This document shows, in pieces, positions 9,597 to 18,955 of a DNA stretch of 64,000 nt. Below the pieces are notes generated by a model, which saw only the letters and a list, made by a program, of their open reading frames with translations, did no database searches and was not told the origin of the DNA. This DNA is from Thiovibrio frasassiensis (GTDB lineage: Bacteria; Desulfobacterota; Desulfobulbia; Desulfobulbales; Desulfurivibrionaceae). Positions within the stretch are counted from its first letter, which is position 1, and every line of letters starts with the position of its first letter. Location of the stretch: positions 2,571,530 to 2,635,529 of the forward strand of contig NZ_JAPHEH010000001.1 of assembly GCF_029607905.1 (NCBI RefSeq), written 5' to 3'. The position numbers and the translations under genes were made by a program.

Positions 9597-12356
9597 ATGA
9601 ACCTTCCTCCCTCCACCAGCAACAGATTCCTCCCCGGCGAATCAGCACCGTTCCTCGAACTGCTGGAGTGTATTCCCTCGCCGCTGGAAATCTATCTTCC
9701 GGACGGCACCCTGCTCATGGCCAATGCTGCCGCCCGCAACCTGCCGACCTTTCCCAAAGACGCGGACAATGATCATTGCATCAAGGCCGCCCACGAGGAC
9801 GACCGTACCGCTTTTTTGAACGCAATTACGAAAAGAACAGCCTGCGCGGCCCCCGACCGAAGCTACCCAAACACTTTAACAAGCAAGCCGTGGAACATCA
9901 TGCGCTTGCGGACACTGTGCACACCGGTTTGTGACGCGGAGGGGCAAATCCGCCACGTTATCGTTTCACGGGAGGACATCACTGCGCTCCACACAGGGAC
10001 TCGCTTTCAGCGGTTGGTGGAAGATGCCAACGAGGCCGTTCTCGTTATCCAGGACGGCCGGATTAAATTTTTCAACCGCACAGCCCTTGCCATAACCGGT
10101 TATTCCCCAGAAGCGTATCTCTCCCAGCCTTTCCACGCCTTTATCCATCCGGAAGACCGAGAAATGGTCATGCACCGCTCCTTACTCAGAATGCAGGGCA
10201 AGGACGTGCCAAACATCTATCAGTTCCGGGTGATAGACGTCAATGGTGAGGCAAAATGGCTACAGATCAATGCCGGGGTCATCGAATGGGGAGGGAGACC
10301 AGCCATCCTTGCCTTTCTCCCGGATATCACGCAACTGCGCCAAACGGAGATGGCTCTCTGGGAAAGTGAAATCCGCTTCCAGATGATCTCGGAAAATACC
10401 GGGGATCTCATTATCCTGAGCGACGGCCTGGGAAAAACAATCTTCGTCAACTCAGCCCTGACCCGACTCCTTGAGATCAAGGCGGAAGAACTCCAGGGCA
10501 GATCAATCACCGAAATCATTCATCCCAAATACCGTTCTGCCCTCAGCGGCCTCTGGAACAGAATTCTTGCGAGAAAAAATGTTTCTCCCCAGGAAACGCT
10601 TCTGGTGAGAAAGGACGGAAGCCATCTTCCCGCGGAAATAAGCTGCTTTGCCATTGAGCAGGAAAACAGTCCCCCTTACCTTGGTGCCATTCTGCGTGAT
10701 ATCTCCGCCCGCAAAGCGGCGGAATATGAGCTTGAGCAATACCGGGAGAGCCTGGAAAAAATCGTTGGTGAGCGCACCTCAGAATTGACCGAGACCAATG
10801 CCAAACTGCAGCAGACTATTCTCCGCCAGGAGCTTGCCGAAGAAAACCTAACCAAGGAAAAAAACACCCTGGAAGCGGTATTTGCTGCCATGAGCGATGG
10901 CCTCTCCGTACATGACCGAGACTTCAGGATACTCTTCCAGAATGCCGTTCTCAGTAAACGGTATGGCGATTGCGCGGGCCAACTTTGCTATGTTGCCTAC
11001 CACGGGAGAGAGACCCCCTGCACGAACTGCGGGCTGATGGCCTGCATTAAAGACGGTGCGCCCCACTGGTTTGAAATGAATGAAACCAACGACCAGGGAA
11101 ATCTCTTCTTTGAGATGGGAGTAAGCCCGGTTCGCGACGGCAAGGGGACAATCATTGCCGCAGTGGAGGTAATCCGGGATATTACCGACCAGAAACGACT
11201 TGCCGACCAGCTGCTGCAGAGTCAGAAGATGGAGGCCATCGGCACCCTGGCCGGAGGCATCGCCCATGATTTCAACAATATCCTCACCGCCATTCTCGGC
11301 TATGCGGAACTGTCAAAATTCGAAGCCGTTCCCGACAGTGAGCTCGCCCACAATCTTGCCGAGATCATCGGCGCCAGTCGCAGAGCCGGGGATCTAATCC
11401 GGCAGATCCTGACCTTCAGCCGAAGGGCGGAGTTCAAGAAACAGCCGCTGCAGATCCACTCGGTGGTCAAAGAGGCCCTCAAACTGATCCGCGGCACTAT
11501 CCCCTCCACCATCGACATCCGTCAGGAAATCGATGGTGATTGCGGAACAATTATGGCCGATGTCACCCAGATACATCAGATAGTAATGAATCTCTGCACC
11601 AATGCATACCACGCCATGCAACAGCAGGGGGGGCTCTTGGTCGTCAGACTGCAAAATGCCGTAATCAGCAGGGAGACGCTCGACACGCCGACAGGACTCA
11701 AGCCGGGAAACTATGTGCGGCTGACGGTTTCGGATACCGGACACGGCATAGACGAAAATACCCTGGATCGGGTATTCGACCCCTATTTCACCACAAAAAA
11801 ACAAGGAGAAGGAACAGGACTGGGCCTGGCAACCGTGCATGGAATCGTGGAGAACCACGAAGGCGTCATCTCGGTGAAGAGCGCTATCAACGAGGGAACA
11901 ACCTTTGACATATATTTCCCCCGGGTGGAAACAGATTTTGCCGCTGCCCTGACCGGCTGGGGGGAAACAGGAGCCACCTCCCGCCAGGCCAGAATTCTGC
12001 TGGTGGACGACGAGGAAATGCTGATCAGGCTTGGGACGAGCATCCTCAAGAAACTCGGACACACCGTAACCGCCCTCAACAACAGTCAAGACGCACTGGA
12101 TCTATTCAAAAAAGATCCCCTGGCCTTTGATCTCCTGCTCACCGATCAGATGATGCCCGGTCTCACCGGCCTGGAGCTGACCAAAGAATGTCTGGCCATC
12201 CGCCCCGATCTCCCGGTGGTCCTGGCCACAGGATACAGCGAGGCAACCAGCAAGGAGCAAGCCCAAGCCCAAGGAATCAGCGCGATCCTCTGGAAGCCGG
12301 TGACCATCAACACCATGGCCGAAACCATCCAGCAGGCCCTCGGCAAAAAAGAATAA
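9597..12356 (+). CDS. Multi-PAS hybrid sensor histidine kinase with receiver
   Basis: A cytosolic hybrid kinase of 919 residues. The N-terminal half has four PAS-type units: the first about 15-125, the second about 140-255, the third about 262-375, then a coiled coil (about 380-425) and the fourth (about 430-535) with PCTNCGLMAC near 472. A HisKA domain with GGIAHDFNNIL puts the phosphorylated His near 556. The HATPase follows, with N-box NLCTNAYHAM (near 664), DTGHGI and GTGLGLATVHGI. A receiver begins near 796 with DDEE and has its phospho-acceptor Asp in LLTDQMMPG (near 849). There is no output domain, so it must signal to a partner not seen here. I chose the ATG at 9597; the frame extends to a TTG six codons earlier. 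Confidence 0.9.
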   Translation: MNLPPSTSNRFLPGESAPFLELLECIPSPLEIYLPDGTLLMANAAARNLPTFPKDADNDHCIKAAHEDDRTAFLNAITKRTACAAPDRSYPNTLTSKPWNIMRLRTLCTPVCDAEGQIRHVIVSREDITALHTGTRFQRLVEDANEAVLVIQDGRIKFFNRTALAITGYSPEAYLSQPFHAFIHPEDREMVMHRSLLRMQGKDVPNIYQFRVIDVNGEAKWLQINAGVIEWGGRPAILAFLPDITQLRQTEMALWESEIRFQMISENTGDLIILSDGLGKTIFVNSALTRLLEIKAEELQGRSITEIIHPKYRSALSGLWNRILARKNVSPQETLLVRKDGSHLPAEISCFAIEQENSPPYLGAILRDISARKAAEYELEQYRESLEKIVGERTSELTETNAKLQQTILRQELAEENLTKEKNTLEAVFAAMSDGLSVHDRDFRILFQNAVLSKRYGDCAGQLCYVAYHGRETPCTNCGLMACIKDGAPHWFEMNETNDQGNLFFEMGVSPVRDGKGTIIAAVEVIRDITDQKRLADQLLQSQKMEAIGTLAGGIAHDFNNILTAILGYAELSKFEAVPDSELAHNLAEIIGASRRAGDLIRQILTFSRRAEFKKQPLQIHSVVKEALKLIRGTIPSTIDIRQEIDGDCGTIMADVTQIHQIVMNLCTNAYHAMQQQGGLLVVRLQNAVISRETLDTPTGLKPGNYVRLTVSDTGHGIDENTLDRVFDPYFTTKKQGEGTGLGLATVHGIVENHEGVISVKSAINEGTTFDIYFPRVETDFAAALTGWGETGATSRQARILLVDDEEMLIRLGTSILKKLGHTVTALNNSQDALDLFKKDPLAFDLLLTDQMMPGLTGLELTKECLAIRPDLPVVLATGYSEATSKEQAQAQGISAILWKPVTINTMAETIQQALGKKE

Positions 12357-12438
12357 CACTGCAGACAAAACGGGGGAAACAACCACAAGATAGTGACTAT
12401 TAGGTTGCAATGACCATGGGCGCAAAGGGGCTTGATGC

Positions 12439-14991
12439 CTATAACATGGCGCCTTGTTTGGGAAGACTGACTTCCAACTGCTTGCCATTCCTGACTTCAA
12501 AGTGCTGCTCTCCGATCTTCCGGTTCTGGTAAAAAAACTGCACCCTCCAGGTTCCGTAAAGTGGCATCATTCTCGTGAGGGTAAGCGCCTCAACCAGACG
12601 CTGCATGTACCTGACCTGCTGCTTTGAGGTGCGGACCAGCTTTCCGTCCGGCCCGTACCATTGGATCACCAGGGGCAACGTCTGATCCGCCGGCAGGAAA
12701 TTCACCGAATAGAGCGCGCCCAGGGTGGCCCCGACCTTTCCGGGAATATTGTTCGCCCCGCCGGCAAACATCTGAATTTTTTTCATATTCAGTTCGATAT
12801 CGCGGATGTTTTCATAGGCGGCGCTGAGTTCGGAAACCTGCTGAAACGGCTGCTGCACCAAACCCGCACTCTCAACCTGCAAAGCCCAGATCTTCACGGG
12901 GCGGTCCGAGCCTGTCACCGCGGCCGAATCCTTAGCCCCGTCTCCGGCCGCAGCTTGCTTCGCTCCGCGCGAAGCACTCATCGACCCCAGACTGCTTTCC
13001 GGGCCAGGGGCTTTGAACCCTTTCGCCGTATTGATCTTCTTGGCCCGCTTGATATTTTTCACATTCTGCAAGGAGGCCTTGGTCAGATCCGCACCCTCCA
13101 GGTTGGTCCTGTTCAGATCGGCATCATTGAGGTTGGCATTGACCAGAATTGCATGGGAGAGGTCGGCGTCGGTAAGGTCTGCCCAGCGAAGATCGCCATC
13201 CCGGAGATTGGCTCCGGTGAGCACGGCATTGGTCAGATCGGCGTTGGCCAGATCCACGTTGGCAAGATCCGCATTGCTCAGATTGGCATCGATAAGATTG
13301 GCATTGCGCAGATCGAGGCTGACCAACTTCGCATCGCTCAACACGGTTTCACGCAGGTTCTTGAGATCGAAATGTTTAGCCGCCGCCAGATTGATCCCTG
13401 AAAGGTTCGCCCCCTTCAAGTCGGCATTGCTGAAATTGGCGTTGGCCAGTTCGGCATTGCTCAGATCAGCCCTGTTCAGATAGGCATGACTCAATTTCGC
13501 TTTGGTAAGATCCGCCCCCTGCAGACTGGCGTTGTTCAAATTCGCCCCGGTTAAATCGACGGTGTTCAGCCTTGCCTTGCGCAGATCGGCATTGGTAAGG
13601 TTGCTGTTGACCATGAGCGTACGGACGCCAAAATCAACCCCGGACAATCGGGCCCCGGTGAGATTCGCCCCAGTCAAATCAACCCGCCCCATCTTGGCTT
13701 TTTCACAGTTGGCCTCGGTGAGATTCGCCTGCTGGAAATTCGCGCCTCCAAACTCTCCCCCAGCCAAGTTTGCCTTGGTGAGATTGCCCTCCCGGAAGCT
13801 GGCTTTTTCAGCGCTAACACCGGTGAGTACCGCACCATTAAGGTTGGCCTTGCGCAGGAGAGCCTCATTCAATTTGGCCCCAACCAGGTTTGTTCCGGCC
13901 AGGCTCGCCTCGGAAAGATTCGCCTCTTCCAGGTTCGCCCCGCCCAGCTCAGCACCATCAAGATTCGCCCGGCTCAAATTCGCCTTGGCCAAAGCAATAC
14001 CCCGCAGATTGGTGCGCCGGAGATCCACCTCATTCAGTATTGCCCCGGTGAGATTCGCCCCTTGAAGAAAGGCGGTGGTCAGGTTACTATTCCCCAGTTT
14101 TGCCTCACTGAGGTTCGCCGAGGCTAGTTTCGTTTTAGTAAAAGTCGCCCCGGAAAAATCGGCACCCCGCGCGTCGCATTCGCTGCAATCCGTTTCCAGC
14201 AGAAGGGCACCGGTCAGTATCGTCTCCTGAAGATCAGCTCCCCGGAGATTGCTCCTGCTAAGATCACCATCGGCCAAGTTTGCCCCCCCTAGCCTGGCTC
14301 GGGACAGATCGGCCTTCTGAAGTCTAGCCCCGACAAGGATAGCCCCCTGGAGGTCCGCCTGGCGCAAATCCGCATTGAGCAGATTTGCCTGGCTAAAATT
14401 CACCCCGCGCAGATCGGCCTCACTGAGGTTTGCTCCTTCAAAATTGGCATTCTGAAAATTAAGCCCCCGCAAGTTTTTACCTGCGAGATTCGCCCCATGA
14501 AAATCCTTGCCTGCAAAGCGGGGTGTATCGGGAGTGGTTGCCGCCACCGTAGCCGCGGGCTTTTCTCCTGGTCTGACCCCAGAGACAGAGACCGGGGCAG
14601 AAGAGAACCAGCCCACCACACTTCCCATATTGTCCAACAATAAATACCCACCACCCCCCACCAGAGCAAAGGATATCAAGGCGGCAAGCGCCAGGCCGAG
14701 TCTCGATAAAACCGTCCGAACGCCCCCACCTTGCCCGGGAACCCGAACAAGAGTTTTTTCTGAATGGCACTTGGGGCAGGGCGCCTTTTTCCCGGCAAAG
14801 GAAGACGACACCATTTTTTGAAACCCGCACTTGTTGCAGGAAAAGATCGCCCGATTGGGATCATTTGCGGGAGCAGAATTTTTTTTGCCGACGATCACCG
14901 TATGTCTGCATTTCGGGCAGGGTACTGCCTTGCCGGCATGGCGGTTTTCAACCTCTACGGAATATCTGCATTTATCGCAGTAAAAAATCAT
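12439..14991 (-). CDS. Membrane-anchored giant pentapeptide-repeat protein with N-terminal zinc ribbons
   Basis: An 850-residue protein with four parts. Residues 1-80 hold two zinc-ribbon modules (CDKC...CPKC and CNKC...CPKC). A single hydrophobic helix spans about 96-122. Residues about 160-650 form a nearly unbroken run of A(D/N)Lxx pentapeptides, roughly 100 units, expected to fold as a right-handed quadrilateral beta-helix. A globular C-terminal region (about 690-850) is not repetitive and carries a WRVQFFYQNRKIG segment. With no signal peptide cut site seen, the zinc ribbons should face the cytosol and the beta-helix the periplasm. The function is unknown. The start follows GAGG at 7 nt. 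It is divergent from the penicillin-binding protein gene. Confidence 0.9.
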   Translation of the reverse strand: MIFYCDKCRYSVEVENRHAGKAVPCPKCRHTVIVGKKNSAPANDPNRAIFSCNKCGFQKMVSSSFAGKKAPCPKCHSEKTLVRVPGQGGGVRTVLSRLGLALAALISFALVGGGGYLLLDNMGSVVGWFSSAPVSVSGVRPGEKPAATVAATTPDTPRFAGKDFHGANLAGKNLRGLNFQNANFEGANLSEADLRGVNFSQANLLNADLRQADLQGAILVGARLQKADLSRARLGGANLADGDLSRSNLRGADLQETILTGALLLETDCSECDARGADFSGATFTKTKLASANLSEAKLGNSNLTTAFLQGANLTGAILNEVDLRRTNLRGIALAKANLSRANLDGAELGGANLEEANLSEASLAGTNLVGAKLNEALLRKANLNGAVLTGVSAEKASFREGNLTKANLAGGEFGGANFQQANLTEANCEKAKMGRVDLTGANLTGARLSGVDFGVRTLMVNSNLTNADLRKARLNTVDLTGANLNNASLQGADLTKAKLSHAYLNRADLSNAELANANFSNADLKGANLSGINLAAAKHFDLKNLRETVLSDAKLVSLDLRNANLIDANLSNADLANVDLANADLTNAVLTGANLRDGDLRWADLTDADLSHAILVNANLNDADLNRTNLEGADLTKASLQNVKNIKRAKKINTAKGFKAPGPESSLGSMSASRGAKQAAAGDGAKDSAAVTGSDRPVKIWALQVESAGLVQQPFQQVSELSAAYENIRDIELNMKKIQMFAGGANNIPGKVGATLGALYSVNFLPADQTLPLVIQWYGPDGKLVRTSKQQVRYMQRLVEALTLTRMMPLYGTWRVQFFYQNRKIGEQHFEVRNGKQLEVSLPKQGAML
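13030..14515 (-). repeat. Coding tandem 15-bp repeats (pentapeptide array)
   Basis: The DNA shows a 15-bp period, with units such as AA(T/C)CTG alternating every fifth codon, encoding the A(D/N)Lxx array of the giant pentapeptide protein. The units are degenerate in sequence but constant in length, so the reading frame is kept throughout. Confidence 0.85.
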
Positions 14992-15337
14992 CCAGCATCC
15001 TCAACAGAACGTAAGACCACACCCCCAGCCCAGCGAAAAACCAAACTTGCCGGACAGAGGCAGCACCAATTGCTACATGCATCATCGACCATAACAAAAA
15101 AATACTTCATCTATTTCGACACCGGCAAGAGCTTTGCTGTAAAAAAAAATCAGATAGGGTAATATACCACTTTACTCGGGGGGGTAACAGAATGTTGGTT
15201 GTGCCAAGGAATAATTCCCCCCAAGGACCGCACCATGCACTGCGGTTCTTTTCATTTTTTTGTTGTCCCTGTAATCATTGACAGCCACTATGGACAGGGC
15301 ACTTCCCCTGAAGCAGAATCCGAGGCGATAACGTTCC
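14992..15337. promoter_or_regulatory. Divergent intergenic region (pentapeptide gene / penicillin-binding protein)
   Basis: A 346 bp gap between two divergent starts that must hold both promoters. I see no consensus -35/-10 pair. Two weak elements are visible: the palindrome GGAATAATTCC (15208-15218), and a small hairpin ACCGCA/TGCGGT (15227-15246) followed by a T-rich run, which could terminate or attenuate transcription toward the penicillin-binding protein gene. Confidence 0.4.
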
Positions 15338-18184
15338 GTGGATAAACCAAAGCAACCAGAATCTCCGCAAACAGAAAACAAGAGCGACGACCAGGGGAAG
15401 CAGAAGATCTTCGACCCCAGGGAACAGGCCATAAAATACAAGGCCTACCGTCATATTTTCTCGGATAAGGATGTCAAAAAGGGGCTTGATGAAAAATCCA
15501 TCATCCGCAAGATCAAAAAAAGCAAAAGCCTGAGCGGCCGCTACCGCCAATACCTGGAAATGCGGGATGACGACAATCGCGGCAGCCATACCTACCCCTG
15601 GCAGAACCCGTTCAACCGTTTCCTTTTCTGGGGGGCTTACTGGATCCCGCGTTTTATGAAATGGGGCTCCCTGCTCGCCCTGGCGCTCTTCATTCTCAAT
15701 TACATCCCCGGTCCGACCCAGCATATCATCGAAGTGCTCATTGCCCGCTCCGTTTACGACACGGCGCCCATCGAACGGTTGCCCGACGATCTGGAAACCT
15801 ATGCCCACTCCGCCGATATCAAGGACAGCCGGGGCGCCATCATCAAGTCCTACGGCAAGCGGAAAGTGACCCAGCAGATCCCCGCCGCCGCCCAGAAGGC
15901 GTTACTGGCCTGCGAAGATCATTATTTCCTCCCCCACCCCGGCAACACCTGGTACGAGAATCTCTTTTTGATCCACCCCGGCGTCAGCTGGCTCAATCTG
16001 GTCGGCGCGGTGAAAGACACCCTCCAGGGCGATCCCCGCGGCGCCAGTACCATTGTCATGCAGAACGCCAAGAAGATCCTGGGCAACGAAAAAAGGACCA
16101 TCGCCAACAAGCTGGAAGAGATCATCATCGCCTACATGATGGTGGCCAAATTCGGCAAGGAAAAAAACCTCAATTTTTACATCAACACCGTACCGGTTGG
16201 CGCCAACATCTACGGTTTCCCCGCCGCAGCCACCAACTATTTCAAGAAGGACCTGGCCACCCTCAACATGCAGCAGCTGGTGACCATCGGCTCCTTCATC
16301 CCCAACCACAACCGCCAGATCGCTTTCTATGAAATCGTCAACGGCAAAAATTTCAGCGATCTCTCCCCTGCCCTGCAGGGACATGCCAGAAGCGCGATCA
16401 ACAAGATCAACCTCGCGCTCACCCACCTCTGGAAACGCAAGGAGATCGCCGACGATCAGTACCGCAGTTGGCTGCTGACCGACGAAGAATCCATCCGCCG
16501 CATCGGTTTTCGCGATTTCCGCTCCCCGCTGTATGGGGAAGAAGAATGGACCTCCTGGAACGTGATCAAGGAGGTCTCTTCCCGAACCTATACCCTCAAT
16601 GGCCGGGAGATCTCCGGCACCCAGCTCCTGCTTGACGAAAAGGGGGCCGTTTCCATCGAGACCGGCACGGATCTGGCCCTGGTCGAAAAGATGAAGGTGA
16701 TCATCGGCGAGTTCCTCGAAAGCAGCTATTTCAAAGAGATTCTTGCCTCCAGCAACCAAGGGACCTGGCTGCGTGACAAAGAGCGTTACACCTCCCGTGG
16801 CCTTACCCCGCCCTACACCGACTTCAACAGCTTTCTCGAATACCTGCAACACAATATCAATGTTGGCCTCCTTGCCGTCAACCAGAAGGGTGAGATCGTC
16901 GCCTATGTCGGCGGCAAGGAATTTTTGCAAACCCGAAACGACGAAAAGGACGAAGAGGAGGACGAGGCGCCGGATCCCAGCGAAACCGCGGCAGGCACCA
17001 GCGCAGGCAAGAGCAGCAATCAAAAAGCCGTGATCATCGACATCATGAACACCAAGGCAAAGATCACCCCCTCTTCCACCATGAAGCCGATCATTGCCTA
17101 CTACGCCATGGTGGCCAACAATGCCAAGATGAGCGACCGCTTTGCCGACAAACCCATTGAGTACAAGTATGTGGCCAGCACCGGCAGACAGACCTGGTTG
17201 CCCCGCAACTGGTACAATTACGACGCCAACCGGCCCATGGGCCACGAATACAACCTGCTGGAAGCACAGGTAATTTCCGTCAACACCATCTTCGCCAGGC
17301 TCTACACCAACCCGCTGCTCCGTAACGCCATGCTCCAGGGCTTTGACCAGGTCGGCCTCGACTACAGCAAGGAAGACGCCAAATACTGGCCTTTCGGCAT
17401 TGGCTCCTCAGCGGTTTCGGTACAACAATGGCTTGGCATCTACAACGCCTTTTTAGACGGTCAGTACCGCGACCCCTCTTTTGTCCGGCGGATCCAGATA
17501 AACGGCAAAACTATTTATGACCGGGACCAGGACGAACAGTACGCCAAGATCCCGCTTTTCGACTCCAAGAAGGAACGGGAAGCTGAGATGAACGCCCTGT
17601 ACGAGGTGTGCAATCGCGGCACCGGCTCGGCCATGAAAACGGAATTCAAACATCACAAGAATCTGGTTTCCGGCAAGACCGGCACCGCGCCGATGAACAA
17701 ATCCGCACTCTTCATCAGCCATTTCAACCCGTACCGTGACCGGCAGACCCACAAGGACCGGACCCTCACCATGCTTATTTCCGTGACCACCAATACCGGC
17801 GGCTTCAAAAGCGTGGGCACCTCCGGCAACGCCCCGGCTAAGATTGCCGGCCGCATTTACAACCACCTTTTCCAGCAGGAACTGCAGGAAATGATGGACA
17901 AAAACATCGACAAGGCAAAACGCGAGGATACCCATTTCCGCAACAACCAGGTGTATTGGGCCAACGTCAACCGGTACATGGACACCCTGCTCACCGGAAA
18001 ATGCGGCAACACCCTCATTTCCGACAATATCATCGGCGTGGACGACTACGGCGAGGCCCTGGTGCAGATCCTCAACAGCAACACCAAAATCTACACCGGG
18101 CGCGACGATGTCTTCTCCCAATTGGTCCAGTATTATTGCGACCAGGAAAAAATGGTCCGGATGGACTCGGCTCCGGCAAACTGA
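15338..18184 (+). CDS. Bifunctional penicillin-binding protein (GT51 plus transpeptidase)
   Basis: A class A type penicillin-binding protein of 948 residues that should polymerise and crosslink peptidoglycan. It has about 105 polar cytosolic residues, then a membrane helix (about 108-128). The GT51 domain carries LACEDHYFLPHPG (catalytic Glu near 193) and RGASTIVMQ (near 234), where most relatives have GASTITQQ. The transpeptidase has all three motifs: SxxK in SSTMKP (near 579), SxN in SVN (near 647) and KTG in SGKTGTAP (near 778). An Asp/Glu-rich insertion (about 530-555) lies just before the transpeptidase core. A GTG start follows a distant GAGG. It is about 120 bp before the SEC-C gene. 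Confidence 0.88.
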   Translation: MDKPKQPESPQTENKSDDQGKQKIFDPREQAIKYKAYRHIFSDKDVKKGLDEKSIIRKIKKSKSLSGRYRQYLEMRDDDNRGSHTYPWQNPFNRFLFWGAYWIPRFMKWGSLLALALFILNYIPGPTQHIIEVLIARSVYDTAPIERLPDDLETYAHSADIKDSRGAIIKSYGKRKVTQQIPAAAQKALLACEDHYFLPHPGNTWYENLFLIHPGVSWLNLVGAVKDTLQGDPRGASTIVMQNAKKILGNEKRTIANKLEEIIIAYMMVAKFGKEKNLNFYINTVPVGANIYGFPAAATNYFKKDLATLNMQQLVTIGSFIPNHNRQIAFYEIVNGKNFSDLSPALQGHARSAINKINLALTHLWKRKEIADDQYRSWLLTDEESIRRIGFRDFRSPLYGEEEWTSWNVIKEVSSRTYTLNGREISGTQLLLDEKGAVSIETGTDLALVEKMKVIIGEFLESSYFKEILASSNQGTWLRDKERYTSRGLTPPYTDFNSFLEYLQHNINVGLLAVNQKGEIVAYVGGKEFLQTRNDEKDEEEDEAPDPSETAAGTSAGKSSNQKAVIIDIMNTKAKITPSSTMKPIIAYYAMVANNAKMSDRFADKPIEYKYVASTGRQTWLPRNWYNYDANRPMGHEYNLLEAQVISVNTIFARLYTNPLLRNAMLQGFDQVGLDYSKEDAKYWPFGIGSSAVSVQQWLGIYNAFLDGQYRDPSFVRRIQINGKTIYDRDQDEQYAKIPLFDSKKEREAEMNALYEVCNRGTGSAMKTEFKHHKNLVSGKTGTAPMNKSALFISHFNPYRDRQTHKDRTLTMLISVTTNTGGFKSVGTSGNAPAKIAGRIYNHLFQQELQEMMDKNIDKAKREDTHFRNNQVYWANVNRYMDTLLTGKCGNTLISDNIIGVDDYGEALVQILNSNTKIYTGRDDVFSQLVQYYCDQEKMVRMDSAPAN

Positions 18185-18305
18185 AAATGGGTCGGTTCGG
18201 ACACCCGAGAAGATGCAACCTCGGCTTTACAAACCACACCGGTCATGGCATATTGGCACAGTTTGATACAGAGATGAAACCACACCCTCAAGAAAGAGCG
18301 TTCAT

Positions 18306-18821
18306 ATGGCCACGATAGGAAGAAATGATCTGTGTTTCTGCGGCAGCGGCAAAAAATTCAAGAAATGCTGCCTGGGTCTCCGCGTAACGGCACCAGCCAA
18401 ACCCGCCATCCCTTCAGTAAAAAATGAAGTGGAAAAAATCCAGGGAAGCGCGGCGGCCAAAAAAGCAGCGGTTCTGGCTCTGGGAGTTTTTGTTCTTTTT
18501 TCCACCACCGGTGGTGATGCCTGGCTTCTCGAGGTCACGGACATGGACGCCATCCAGGTGGCCCAGGATGGAGAAAAGCTCCCGGTGCAGATCGAAGAGA
18601 ATCCCGAGACCATCGAAATCAACTGGACCCACAAGTTCGATATCAAAAACAAAAAGTTTATCCTCACCTCCTACAAGGACAAGAGCGAAGAGATCCGGGA
18701 AGAGTATCCGGCCCATACCATTCTTTCCACGGTAAAAAAGATCCGCAGCCGCATACCGCGTGAGCTGATCAGCACCATCCACCTGGATAGCGAGACAGAG
18801 AGCCAAGCCCAGGCAGTCTGA
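18306..18821 (+). CDS. SEC-C motif protein
   Basis: A 171-residue protein opening with a SEC-C zinc motif, NDLCFCGSGKKFKKCC (about residues 7-22), like the tail of SecA and many small proteins. The remainder has a short hydrophobic stretch (AVLALGVFVLF) and a mixed, soluble region with no family I recognise. Its role is unknown; metal binding through Cys residues is known for the motif. It follows the penicillin-binding protein gene and ends at a strong terminator, so the two may share a transcript. Confidence 0.75.
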   Translation: MATIGRNDLCFCGSGKKFKKCCLGLRVTAPAKPAIPSVKNEVEKIQGSAAAKKAAVLALGVFVLFSTTGGDAWLLEVTDMDAIQVAQDGEKLPVQIEENPETIEINWTHKFDIKNKKFILTSYKDKSEEIREEYPAHTILSTVKKIRSRIPRELISTIHLDSETESQAQAV

Positions 18822-18870
18822 GCCAGGATTTCCAACCATGAACTCCACCCGCACCCGCTAAAACACCTAC

Positions 18871-18909
18871 AGCCCAGGGCGGGAGATTTCCTGCCCTGGG
18901 CTTTTTTTA
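18871..18909 (+). terminator. Intrinsic terminator after the SEC-C gene
   Basis: AGCCCAGGGC pairs with GCCCTGGGCT across a 12-nt loop and is followed by a run of T residues, about 50 bp after the stop. Confidence 0.92.
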
Positions 18910-18955
18910 GGCGAACCAACATGGCGGTGCAGCGGAGGAAGAGTTTCAGAAACCC

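Noticed and set aside
13030-14515. Regular 15-bp DNA repeats that could suggest CRISPR or satellite DNA
   Set aside because: The repeats are degenerate, have no spacers and keep an intact pentapeptide reading frame.
15902-17245. Minus-strand 447-codon open frame across the penicillin-binding protein gene
   Set aside because: Antisense to the GT51 and transpeptidase motifs; its composition (Gly/Val/Asp runs) is typical of a shadow frame.
18185-18305. Sigma-54 promoter before the SEC-C gene (TGGCAT/TGGCAC)
   Set aside because: The required GC of the -12 element is not at the correct distance for either candidate.
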